From Bariatricus massiliensis (lineage in GTDB: Bacteria; Bacillota; Clostridia; Lachnospirales; Lachnospiraceae), in NCBI RefSeq assembly GCF_900086725.1, contig NZ_LT574838.1:622986-686985 (forward strand): a DNA stretch of 64,000 nucleotides, read 5' to 3'. Both the position numbers and the translations under genes were made by a program. This document shows positions 50,225 through 58,770 of the stretch, one piece after another; positions within the stretch are counted from its first letter, which is position 1; each line of letters begins with the position of its first letter. The notes under the pieces are model-generated. The model was not told where the DNA came from. It did not search any database and saw only the letters and a program-made list of their open reading frames with translations.

Positions 50225-50279
50225 GCATACCCTCCTTTTTCACTAGATTATAACACGAAATTGTCTACAAAATTCCTAC

Positions 50280-50335
50280 AAATTCTTAATGGGGACAGGT
50301 CCCAACGCGTTGGGACCTGTCCCCATTAAGAATTT
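50280..50335. repeat. 56-bp perfect palindrome, copy 1 of a repeat family
   Basis: The core 50291-50324 is a 34-bp palindrome with arm GGGGACAGGTCCCAACG; here the symmetry extends 11 bases further on each side (AAATTCTTAAT/ATTAAGAATTT). It contains the stop codon of the upstream EAL gene (50326-50328) and probably terminates it. Same core at 54972-55005 and 57084-57117. Confidence 0.85.
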
Positions 50336-51975
50336 AGTACTTTTTTTAAGATAATTTGCTCGAATTGTTGTACAGGTATGGGACGTTCAAAGTAATATCC
50401 CTGCAGATAGTTGACGGGCACTTTGTCCATTATATCTAAAATCTCTGCCGATTCTACGCCTTCTACAACTACATTGATTTGTAATTTTCTGCAAAGTGAA
50501 ACTACACTTTCTATGATTGCCAGATCTACTGTATTTTCTCTGGACAATCCGCGCACGAAGGAATGGTCGATTTTGATAGAATCTGCGGGGAGGTTTTTCA
50601 GCAAAAGCAGTGTGGAGTATGCTATTCCAAAATCGTCCAGTGAAATCCTGAACCCAAAGTCCCGAAGCTGTTCAAAGCATTTTGCCAGATAGGTAAAATC
50701 GTCTACCTTGGAGCTTTCTGTCAGTTCTATGCTGATGAGTGCGGGATCAATCTGATATTCCTTGGCCTTTTCTATCAAATAGTCTACGAAGGAGCTGTCC
50801 TTAAACTGTATATATGAGACATTGAATCCTACCCGAAACATTCCATACTCGCGCTGCCACTGTCTGGCTTGTCTAAACGCTTCTTCCCCCACCCAGCGTC
50901 CTACCTCGTTTATCCTGCCGCTCTGCTCGAGGATTTTTATGATTTCTCCGATATTTCCATAAATCCCCTCTTCTGTCCTCCATCTAAGCAAAGCCTCACA
51001 GCTGGCAGCCTGAAAATCAGACTTGTTGACTATTGGCTGAAAATATAGTTCGAATCCTTGAAAATTCTTTCGTACACACCGGTCCACCTCTTGAATGAGT
51101 CTGGCCTTTCTATTGTGATGCTCAGCAATCTCTCTGGAGAAAAACACTAGTTTCCCGCGCTCATACTCTTTGGCGTGTTCCAGCGAATGCTCCATATTTG
51201 TTATCAATATATCCCTTTTCTCTCCGTCCTGCGGATAAAATACCGCCCCGCCTGACACCTCGATGCTGATCAGCAGGTTCCTCTGCTGGCCCAAGCCTAT
51301 GCCAAGCCTCTGAATCTCCGCAAAAAGTGCTTCGGTATCCCCCCTTGTACTGCCGGGGGACACAATAATGAACTCATCCCCCTCCAGCCTGTACAGATAC
51401 CTCTTCCCTTCGCAATAATCCTGCAGCCTTCCACAGAATTCCTGTAGTATTACGTCCCCGGAACTGTAGCCGTAATTATTGATGACCCTGCGGAAATTGT
51501 CAATTCCAATCAACAGCACGGTGCCAGAATGACTGGAAAAGTCCAGATTATTGAATTCATAAAATGTCTTGAGATTGGTCAATGGATCATACTTGTTCCT
51601 CGCGTCCAGTCTTGTCATCATCCCGGCGAAGATTTTCGGGCGGCGCGCGTCGTCGTAGACCATAGTCCCCCGGCACTCCAGCCAGACATAATCTCCGAAT
51701 CGATTCATTGCCCGGTATTCGCATTTATGCTTTTGCTGCTTTCCAGAAAAGACGGCGTCAATATCTGCCAAATAGCGCGCCCTGTCCTCGGGATGAATCT
51801 TCTCCATCCAGATATTGGCCGCCCCTTTCATGTACTCGCCCGGCAGTCCAAAATACTCGACAGCATTTAGGGACCAGCGGGACAAATCCTGACTCACGTC
51901 ACAAACATAAATATATACATGGTCAGATGCCTCCGCGAATGCTTCAAACAAATCATTTTCCAAAATCAAATTCAT
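50326..51975 (-). CDS. PAS-GGDEF-EAL protein, probable c-di-GMP phosphodiesterase
   Basis: 549 residues from ATG 51975 (AGAGGCGA upstream). PAS domain residues about 10-120; GGDEF domain about 135-290 whose active-site loop reads RLEGDEFI, so the first Gly is Glu and cyclase activity is doubtful; EAL domain about 305-549 with CEALLRW, GFNVSYIQF, ELTESSKV, LDDFGIAYSTL, KIDHSFVRG, VVEGVES and LQGYYFERP, all residues needed for hydrolysis. No membrane segment. The degenerate GGDEF may bind GTP to stimulate the EAL domain. Confidence 0.88.
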   Translation of the reverse strand: MNLILENDLFEAFAEASDHVYIYVCDVSQDLSRWSLNAVEYFGLPGEYMKGAANIWMEKIHPEDRARYLADIDAVFSGKQQKHKCEYRAMNRFGDYVWLECRGTMVYDDARRPKIFAGMMTRLDARNKYDPLTNLKTFYEFNNLDFSSHSGTVLLIGIDNFRRVINNYGYSSGDVILQEFCGRLQDYCEGKRYLYRLEGDEFIIVSPGSTRGDTEALFAEIQRLGIGLGQQRNLLISIEVSGGAVFYPQDGEKRDILITNMEHSLEHAKEYERGKLVFFSREIAEHHNRKARLIQEVDRCVRKNFQGFELYFQPIVNKSDFQAASCEALLRWRTEEGIYGNIGEIIKILEQSGRINEVGRWVGEEAFRQARQWQREYGMFRVGFNVSYIQFKDSSFVDYLIEKAKEYQIDPALISIELTESSKVDDFTYLAKCFEQLRDFGFRISLDDFGIAYSTLLLLKNLPADSIKIDHSFVRGLSRENTVDLAIIESVVSLCRKLQINVVVEGVESAEILDIMDKVPVNYLQGYYFERPIPVQQFEQIILKKVLNS

Positions 51976-52100
51976 TTTTTCGCCTCTTTTCTCTTCCACG
52001 ACAATTTCTTCTTATTGTATAATATTTTACCTATTGAAAGAGTAAATAACAAGGCAGCTTAACAAAATGACCAATATCCCGATGAAATTTACAAATTGTT

Positions 52101-53009
52101 TTATCCTTTCACAAATATCACAAACCGAATCAACGTATACACGGTCAAAATGCCGGCAATGATTGTCTCAATCAGTACGACATACTGCAGAAATGGCAGC
52201 GGCTGTCCCATATTTGCCAGACATGCCATCGTCATTTTCATGGCAATGGCGGAAATGACAAAGGGAAAGGTAAATGCCGCGCAGCTCGGATAAAATTTGA
52301 GCTTTAAGAATGCCGGCAGCTTTATCAGCACCACCACATAAATGACACTTGAAAGAACCGCCATAAACCCGATGAGACCGATTGATTTGGGCATGACAGA
52401 TTGTATATATCCGGCCAGACACAGGCTCACCGGTGCAGTATAGATGCAGAACAGGGAACGTGCCGGCTCCGGGATTTCCCTGCACTTTACATAGCGGACA
52501 GTCACGAGGACTAGTAACAGCAGTGCGCAGACAAATCCAAACCAGAACGCCACCGTGCCGATTCCGGTCTTTTCAAATACCGGCGCCGTCACCGCCGCCA
52601 CGGCAATCCCTACATATACAATAAAATAGCTGGCAAACACGGTGGGCAGCTTTAATTTCAGCATGAATTTTGTGGTAAAATATAAAATAAGTACAATATG
52701 CAGTATTATACCTGTATACCAAATGATGACAGCCCCGCCCTTTATATAGGGTTTTGCGTAGCCGGCTAGAAGCATAAGGGCCATAGAAAAGGTTCCGCTT
52801 ACGCTTGCCATGATTGGGTTTTTCATTTCTTCTGCAAACTGTTTCGGGACAAGGATGACTCTGATGACGAACAGTAAGCCTAGCAGTGCGGAAATGGCGC
52901 CGCACACAAGCCGTACCCCCTCTGAATACGACTGTAACAGATTGCCGAGAGCCGCCATACCGAGCATGACTCCGGTGACTGGGAGGGGTATTTTCTTTAT
53001 GAATTTCAT
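52101..53009 (-). CDS. TDT family transporter (TehA/SLAC1-like)
   Basis: 302 residues, ten hydrophobic helices. N-terminus KKIPLPVTGVMLGMAALGN and the later FYPSCAAFTFPFVISAIAM are typical of the tellurite-resistance/dicarboxylate transporter family, an anion channel fold. Substrate unknown. Twelve bases after the C_GCAxxG_C_C gene, so probably co-transcribed. Confidence 0.85.
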   Translation of the reverse strand: MKFIKKIPLPVTGVMLGMAALGNLLQSYSEGVRLVCGAISALLGLLFVIRVILVPKQFAEEMKNPIMASVSGTFSMALMLLAGYAKPYIKGGAVIIWYTGIILHIVLILYFTTKFMLKLKLPTVFASYFIVYVGIAVAAVTAPVFEKTGIGTVAFWFGFVCALLLLVLVTVRYVKCREIPEPARSLFCIYTAPVSLCLAGYIQSVMPKSIGLIGFMAVLSSVIYVVVLIKLPAFLKLKFYPSCAAFTFPFVISAIAMKMTMACLANMGQPLPFLQYVVLIETIIAGILTVYTLIRFVIFVKG

Positions 53010-53021
53010 AGCCGCTCCTCC

Positions 53022-53495
53022 CTACTCATCGATATTTTTAAGACCTTTTTCCCGCACAATCATCTCTGCCACTTTCCCTGCCACCATACCGGTAAAGCGT
53101 ATGCACTGCTCCTTATGCTCGCCCGCACCCATATCGAATTCCTTCGTCAGGATGCGGCAGCACAGGGCGTTCTTTCCGTTAGCCTCCTTGAACCAGTCAT
53201 GCAGCTCCTTAGAAAGCGCAAGCGTCTGCTCTACCTGCGGATCCTTCTGGACGGTGCGGCCAAATATAAGGCCAATTGCCATTACGCCGCCTGATACGGC
53301 CCCGCAAAGACATTTGGAGCGGCCGATTCCTACCGGGAACCCGCTGGCCATGGCGATTACCTCTTCCGGTACGTCCAACTCAAAATTGCTGCGGATAGCG
53401 CTCACTACCGCCTCCGAACAAAAAAATCCTCCCCGGAACAAGTCCTCTGCGTCCTTCGTAATTTTCTTAATACTCACTTCGTTTTTTAACTTCAT
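53022..53495 (-). CDS. C_GCAxxG_C_C family redox-type protein
   Basis: 157 residues from ATG 53495, which follows AAGGAG. Conserved cysteines: GGFFCSEAVVSAI, ASGFPVGIGRSKCLCGAVSGG (split here as KCLCGAVSGG, matching GCAxxG-type), ALCCRILT, and KEQCIRFTG. Family function is unknown; the cysteines probably hold a metal or redox cofactor. Confidence 0.85.
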   Translation of the reverse strand: MKLKNEVSIKKITKDAEDLFRGGFFCSEAVVSAIRSNFELDVPEEVIAMASGFPVGIGRSKCLCGAVSGGVMAIGLIFGRTVQKDPQVEQTLALSKELHDWFKEANGKNALCCRILTKEFDMGAGEHKEQCIRFTGMVAGKVAEMIVREKGLKNIDE

Positions 53496-53675
53496 GTCTC
53501 TTCTCCTTTGCATCTGTTATTTTTATCCATTAAATCTCTTTTATTTTACTGAATATATGTCCCCTTGTCTCATTCGTTTTTCACATGTATGGACCAGATA
53601 TATCGATATTTTCTATAAGCCGTGTCCTACCTGCCTGACACTCAAGAAATCTTAAGAATTCCCGATTCCCAACCG

Positions 53676-53704
53676 TTGACTCTTGGAATAAGAAAACGTA
53701 TAAT
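53676..53704 (+). promoter_or_regulatory. Promoter of pepT
   Basis: TTGACT (53676-53681), 17-base spacer, TATAAT (53699-53704), 40 bases before the pepT start codon. Confidence 0.7.
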
Positions 53705-53744
53705 GATATTGTTTAGAACAGCTCATATAGAAAGGGGAACAATT

Positions 53745-54962
53745 ATGAGAGCGTATGAAAGACTTTTGAACTACGTTGTAGTTCGCACACCGAGCGACGA
53801 GAACAGCACGACCTTCCCGTCATCAGACTGCCAGTTCAATCTGGCAAAATTGTTAGTGGAAGAAATGAAAGAGTTAGGTATCGAGGACGCACGTGTAGAC
53901 GAACACTGTTACGTATACGGAACGATTCCGGCAACTCCGGGATATGAAGATAAGACGAAAATCGGTTTTATCGCACATATGGATACCGTTTCCGATTACT
54001 GTGACCACGATATCACACCGGTTCTGCATGAGAACTACGACGGCGGCGATTTGGTATTGGGGACAAGCGGCCGCTCACTGACAGTAAAAGATTTTCCGCA
54101 TCTGCCGGAACTTGCAGGACGTACATTAATCACCACCGATGGGACAACCGTACTGGGGGCGGACGATAAGGCCGGAATCGCTGAGATACTCACGATGGTT
54201 GAGCGTATCAAAGAAGAAAATATCCCGCACGGTACTATCTGCATCGCATTTACACCGGACGAAGAGATTGGAACCGGAACCGAACATTTCGACGTAGAAG
54301 CATTCGGCGCAGAGTACGGCTACACACTGGACGGCGATACAGAAGGCGAGATTCAGTTCGAGAACTTCAACGCATGCAAGGCTGATTTCGAAATCACAGG
54401 CTTCGGCGTTCATCCGGGCTCCAGCAAGGACACCATGATCAACGCATGCCTCGTTGCCGCTGAAATCAACAACATGCTTCCAGGATGCGAGACTCCTCGT
54501 GGAACCGAAGATTACGAAGGTTTCTATCATCTGGTAAGCATGAGCGGAGACGTCACAAAGGCCGAGCTTCACTATTTAGTAAGAGACCATGACAAGACTT
54601 TCTTCGAGGCACGCAAGAATACACTGCGCCTGATTGCAAAAGACCTCAACGAAAAGTGGGGCGAGGGGACAATCAAACTCACCATCTCAGACCAGTACAA
54701 AAATATGGCTGAAATCATCGCAACCTGCATGCATTTGATCGACAACGCCAAAAAGGCTTGCGAAAACGCAAACGTCGCACCTCAGGTAATGGCAATCCGC
54801 GGCGGTACAGACGGCTGCCAGTTGAGTTTCAAAGGCCTGCCATGCCCGAACCTCGGAACAGGCGGACACGCTTATCACGGACCATACGAACATATCACAG
54901 TAGAAGGAATGGATAAATCCGTAGATGTTATCATCGAATTAGTAAAACTTTACGCTGAGTAA
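53745..54962 (+). CDS. pepT: Peptidase T (tripeptide aminopeptidase)
   Basis: 405 residues from ATG 53745, preceded by AAAGGGG; upstream in-frame starts fall in the promoter. M20 metallopeptidase: zinc ligands in GFIAHMDTVSD, TVLGADDKAGIAE, TPDEEIGTG (catalytic Glu and ligand Glu), LDGD, and GGTDGCQLSFKGLPCPNLGTGGHAYHGP. Releases N-terminal residues from tripeptides in the cytoplasm. Codon use is strongly biased, suggesting high expression. Confidence 0.95.
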   Translation: MRAYERLLNYVVVRTPSDENSTTFPSSDCQFNLAKLLVEEMKELGIEDARVDEHCYVYGTIPATPGYEDKTKIGFIAHMDTVSDYCDHDITPVLHENYDGGDLVLGTSGRSLTVKDFPHLPELAGRTLITTDGTTVLGADDKAGIAEILTMVERIKEENIPHGTICIAFTPDEEIGTGTEHFDVEAFGAEYGYTLDGDTEGEIQFENFNACKADFEITGFGVHPGSSKDTMINACLVAAEINNMLPGCETPRGTEDYEGFYHLVSMSGDVTKAELHYLVRDHDKTFFEARKNTLRLIAKDLNEKWGEGTIKLTISDQYKNMAEIIATCMHLIDNAKKACENANVAPQVMAIRGGTDGCQLSFKGLPCPNLGTGGHAYHGPYEHITVEGMDKSVDVIIELVKLYAE

Positions 54963-54971
54963 AACCTTGAT

Positions 54972-55005
54972 GGGGACAGGTCCCAACGCGTTGGGACCTG
55001 TCCCC
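54972..55005. repeat. 34-bp perfect palindrome, copy 2
   Basis: Same core as 50291-50324, between the convergent genes pepT and the 2-hydroxyacid dehydrogenase. Right flank GTCTACAATT is the reverse complement of the left flank of copy 3. Probably a bidirectional terminator as well as a dispersed repeat. Confidence 0.85.
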
Positions 55006-55029
55006 GTCTACAATTCCGAGAATTTTCTG

Positions 55030-55968
55030 TCAATTATAGTTGTAGAATTCTTTGATTTGGTCTAATATGATATTCATCAGTTTGGTTCTGGCTTCCACGC
55101 TGGCCCATGCTATGTGGGGGGTAATATACAGTTTTCGGCTGTCTTTGATCTGCAGCAGTGGATTATCCGGGGTCATGGGCTCCTGACAAAGTACATCCAA
55201 ACCGGCGGCTTTAATTTTATCTGCCGTCAATGCTTCATACAAGTCTTGTTCATTTACAATCTGTCCCCTTCCAAGATTGAGGAAGATGCAGGTTTTTTTC
55301 ATTTTAGAAAAAGCTTCTCGATCAATCAGTCCTTCTGTGCGTTCGTTCAGCGGTGCGTGGACGGAGATGATGTCGGAAGTTCGAAGCAGTGTATCGAAGT
55401 CTACTTGCTCATACCCCTCTTGGGCCGGGTGTCCGGATGCGGAATAGTAGACCACCTCGGCTCCGAAGGCTTTCGCGATGTCTGCAACTCTGCGCCCGAT
55501 ATTGCCGAGACCTATGATTCCCCACCTTTTCCCGCATATTTCTGTGAAATGCTCGGCAAAATGGGTGAATACCGTATCATTTACATAGCGCCCTTCTTTT
55601 ACGTACTCATCGTAATAGCGCAGCTTTTCAAGCAAATAAAGCAACATGGCAAAGGTATGCTGCGCCACGGTCTCGGTAGAGTATCCGGCCACATTCCTCC
55701 ATGCGATTCCCTTATTATCCAGATATTCTTTATCCAGATTATTCGTCCCCGTAGCAGTCACGCAGACAAGCCTCAGATTTCTTGCCTCTCCCACGGTCTT
55801 CTCATTCACCTGCACCTTATTCAGCACGATTACGTCTGCATCTCTGACACGCTCCGGCACCTTCTCATCGCTGGAAAAGTCATATTTTACCACCTCTCCC
55901 AATGCGTCGTAACCGGACAAGTCAATATCTTCTCCGATTGTCTTCACATCCAAAAATACAATCTTCAT
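55030..55968 (-). CDS. D-2-hydroxyacid dehydrogenase
   Basis: 312 residues, NAD(P)-dependent. Catalytic Arg in FLNLGRGQIV region, Glu in LCQEPMT and His in YITPHIAWAS; cofactor motif WGIIGLGNIGRRVADIAKAFG. Closest in outline to hydroxypyruvate/glycerate dehydrogenases of Clostridia. Exact substrate not shown. AGAGGAG lies before the ATG. Confidence 0.9.
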   Translation of the reverse strand: MKIVFLDVKTIGEDIDLSGYDALGEVVKYDFSSDEKVPERVRDADVIVLNKVQVNEKTVGEARNLRLVCVTATGTNNLDKEYLDNKGIAWRNVAGYSTETVAQHTFAMLLYLLEKLRYYDEYVKEGRYVNDTVFTHFAEHFTEICGKRWGIIGLGNIGRRVADIAKAFGAEVVYYSASGHPAQEGYEQVDFDTLLRTSDIISVHAPLNERTEGLIDREAFSKMKKTCIFLNLGRGQIVNEQDLYEALTADKIKAAGLDVLCQEPMTPDNPLLQIKDSRKLYITPHIAWASVEARTKLMNIILDQIKEFYNYN

Positions 55969-56061
55969 TATAAGACATTCTCCTCTCTATGGCTCTTATA
56001 TATACTCTGTTTTGATTATATCAGCTTTCTAACCTATAAGGAATTATTTTTTAATACGGTG

Positions 56062-56091
56062 TTGACATTTCGCAGAGCAAAATAGTATACT
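56062..56091 (+). promoter_or_regulatory. Promoter of the YitT-family gene
   Basis: TTGACA (56062-56067), 18-base spacer, TATACT (56086-56091), giving a 5' leader of about 107 bases with no clear structured element. Confidence 0.65.
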
Positions 56092-56204
56092 AACTTGTGG
56101 AAGAGCATTTGCGATTATATTCAGTATAATTTGCAGGTGTTTTTTTATGTTTAAAGGATAAATTTGCACATACATACGAATTCTTAAGATTGGGGGTAAT
56201 TATT

Positions 56205-57062
56205 ATGAACAAAAATAAAACACTTGAACTTTCCAAAGACATTGCCATCGACATTATCGGCGGAATCTGTATCGCCATAGGTACTTACAATTTTGCCGCT
56301 ATGGCTAAATTCCCAATGGTAGGGCTGAACGGTATCGCTTTAATATTCTACCACCTGTTCGGTTTTCCCATCGGTACCACAGCCATGCTCTTGAACATAC
56401 CGATAGCTCTCTTTTGTTTCCGCATATTGGGCCGCCGTTTCTTCCTGCGCTCCGTCCGGACCATCATCATCACTTCACTGATTATGGATGTTGTAGCCCC
56501 ACTGTTTCCGGTCTATGAAGGAAACCGCATGCTGGCCGCCATCTGCTGTGGTGTCCTCTCCGGACTTGGCTATGCTATGATTTATATGCGTGAATCCTCG
56601 ACCGGAGGCGCCGACTTTATCATGCTTTCCATCAAGGCCAAAAATCCTCATCTGACTTTAGGCAAAATCGCCTTCGGCATGGACGCTTTTATCGTCGTTA
56701 TCGGTACAGTCATGGTTTCCAAAGACGTAGACAGTCTGATATACGGTATTATTATCACCTATCTTCTCTCCATGGTCGTGGACAAGGTGATGTACGGAAT
56801 CGATGCCGGTAAAGTTACCCTCATCGTCACCGACCATGGTCAGGAAGTCTGTGCAAAAATTGACGAAATTCTCGGACGCGGCTCTACAATTTTAAAAGGC
56901 GTGGGCAGTTTTTCTAAGCTGGAAAAGGACGTTGTCCTCTGTGCCTGTGACAATAAACAGATGTACGGAATCCGTAAGCTGATTAAAGAAATCGATAAAA
57001 AAGCCTTCCTAGTCATTATGGAATCAAATGAAGTGGTCGGAGAAGGCTTCAAAGAAGAGTAA
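56205..57062 (+). CDS. YitT family membrane protein
   Basis: 285 residues from ATG 56205 (GGGGGTAATTATT upstream). Five or six hydrophobic helices (DUF161 repeats) including GLNGIALIFYHLFGFPIGTT region and MRESSTGGADFIML, then a soluble C-terminal DUF2179 domain (VTLIVTDHGQEVCAKIDEIL, RGSTILKGVGSFS). Transport role suspected for the family, substrate unknown. Confidence 0.88.
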   Translation: MNKNKTLELSKDIAIDIIGGICIAIGTYNFAAMAKFPMVGLNGIALIFYHLFGFPIGTTAMLLNIPIALFCFRILGRRFFLRSVRTIIITSLIMDVVAPLFPVYEGNRMLAAICCGVLSGLGYAMIYMRESSTGGADFIMLSIKAKNPHLTLGKIAFGMDAFIVVIGTVMVSKDVDSLIYGIIITYLLSMVVDKVMYGIDAGKVTLIVTDHGQEVCAKIDEILGRGSTILKGVGSFSKLEKDVVLCACDNKQMYGIRKLIKEIDKKAFLVIMESNEVVGEGFKEE

Positions 57063-57083
57063 ATTGTGTCTAAATTGTAGACG

Positions 57084-57117
57084 GGGACAGGTCCCAACGC
57101 GTTGGGACCTGTCCCCA
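57084..57117. repeat. 34-bp perfect palindrome, copy 3
   Basis: Same core again, between the convergent yitT-like gene and rocA. Left flank AATTGTAGAC and right flank CATTA match the flanks of copies 2 and 1, showing that the repeat unit is longer than the palindrome. Confidence 0.85.
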
Positions 57118-57122
57118 TTACA

Positions 57123-58670
57123 TTATGTTAAATCTTCTGTAATAGATTTTAGGTTCAGGAAATTGGTCAAGTAGTCGCTTGTTCCTGTCTTTGCGTCTGT
57201 TCCTGACATGTTAAAACCGCCGAACGGATGCTGCAGGACAACTGCGGCCGTTGATTTTCTGTTAAAATATAGATTTCCTACATGGAACTGTACTTTCGCC
57301 TTCTGGATATTTTCTCTGTCCTCGCTGTATACAGAACCTGTAAGTCCGTATTCTGTCTGGTTAGCAATATCAAGTGCTTCGTCAAAGGACTCTACTTTGA
57401 TAACAGCCAGCACAGGCCCGAAGATTTCTTCGTTGGCAATGCGGGCGTCTCTTGTAATGTCTCTTACAACAGTCGGTTCAATATAATACCCTTCCGCATC
57501 GCTGTAATTGCCGCCGTAAACAATATTGCCCTCCTGTCTTGCAATCTCAACATATTCGGTAATGCTCTTGTAAGCATTTTCATTGATGACGGGTCCCATG
57601 GGCGCATTACTTCTGCCGCTACCCTGATTTTCTTTTAATTCCTTTGCGCAGTCAACAACTGCGTCTACCAGTTCATCATAGACATCGCACATAACGATAG
57701 CGCGGGAGCAGGCGGAGCACTTCTGTCCTTGGAATGTAAATGCTGAATTTACAATTCCCTGCGCTGCTTTTTTGATATTCGCTGAGGAGTCAACGATAAT
57801 CGCATTCTTTCCGCCCATCTCGGCAACGACGCGCTTGATCCATCTCTGTCCTTCGGAAATCTTTGCAGCACGCTCGTTAATTCTGCATCCTACTACTTTA
57901 GAGCCTGTGAAATTGATAAATCTGGTCAATGGATGCTCTACGATATAATCTCCAATATCAGAGCCGGAACCCGGAATATAATTCACCGTTCCAACCGGGA
58001 AGCCAGCCTTTTCACACAATTCAATAAATTTGTACGCTACAATCGGCGTGTCGGAAGACGGCTTACAGATTACGGTATTACCCGTCACAAGCGCTGACGC
58101 CACCATGCCTCCACAGATAGAAAGCGGGAAATTCCACGGCGGAATAATCGCTCCAACACCAATCGGTATATATGTACATTTGGTATCCTCGTCGGTCGGT
58201 ACCAGCTCCAGTCCTTCTGCCAATTTCCTCATGTGCATTGCATAAGAATTGAAGAAATCCAGCGCCTCGCACAGCTCACCGTCCGCTTCTCCCCAGTTCT
58301 TTCCACTCTCTTCCACATTCCAAGCATCCAGAATGTAACGGTTCTCTTCTAATAACGCAGTCAGTCTTCTCAGGCAGCGGATCCTCTCTTCTACCGGCGC
58401 TACGCTCCAAGTCTTGAAAGCTTCATTTGCTGCCTGAACTGCCTTGTCGGCCAGCTCCTGACTGCAGGAACACGCGTATCCAAGTACTTCTTTTGTAGAC
58501 GGTGAAATAGATGTAATCTTCTTTTCCGTTTCAATACGTTCTCCCCCGATAATCAACGGGTATATTTTTCCCTTTTCAGCGTCCACCTGACGGAATGCTT
58601 CCTCAATTTTCTTGGCGTTTTCTTCCAATGTAAAGTCCAGTTCTGCGGCGTTCTTAAATCCCTTAAGCAT
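57123..58670 (-). CDS. rocA: 1-pyrroline-5-carboxylate (glutamate semialdehyde) dehydrogenase
   Basis: 515 residues, RocA/PutA-type aldehyde dehydrogenase. NAD-binding VICKPSSDTPIVAYK and INFTGSKVVG, catalytic Glu in VVAEMGGKNAI, catalytic Cys in FQGQKCSACSRAIV, and EEIFGPVLAV. Converts P5C to glutamate in proline and arginine/ornithine breakdown. Single gene with its own promoter; no proline dehydrogenase nearby. Confidence 0.9.
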   Translation of the reverse strand: MLKGFKNAAELDFTLEENAKKIEEAFRQVDAEKGKIYPLIIGGERIETEKKITSISPSTKEVLGYACSCSQELADKAVQAANEAFKTWSVAPVEERIRCLRRLTALLEENRYILDAWNVEESGKNWGEADGELCEALDFFNSYAMHMRKLAEGLELVPTDEDTKCTYIPIGVGAIIPPWNFPLSICGGMVASALVTGNTVICKPSSDTPIVAYKFIELCEKAGFPVGTVNYIPGSGSDIGDYIVEHPLTRFINFTGSKVVGCRINERAAKISEGQRWIKRVVAEMGGKNAIIVDSSANIKKAAQGIVNSAFTFQGQKCSACSRAIVMCDVYDELVDAVVDCAKELKENQGSGRSNAPMGPVINENAYKSITEYVEIARQEGNIVYGGNYSDAEGYYIEPTVVRDITRDARIANEEIFGPVLAVIKVESFDEALDIANQTEYGLTGSVYSEDRENIQKAKVQFHVGNLYFNRKSTAAVVLQHPFGGFNMSGTDAKTGTSDYLTNFLNLKSITEDLT

Positions 58671-58706
58671 TCTTTGTACCTCCTTTAATTATTTCTATTT
58701 TCAAGT

Positions 58707-58735
58707 ATTGTATCAGTTCTTTTTCACCGCGTCAA
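58707..58735 (-). promoter_or_regulatory. Promoter of rocA
   Basis: Reverse strand TTGACG (58730-58735), 17-base spacer, TACAAT (58707-58712). Confidence 0.65.
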
Positions 58736-58770
58736 TCCTTTAGCAGGTAAAAATGTATTTTTGTATACAA

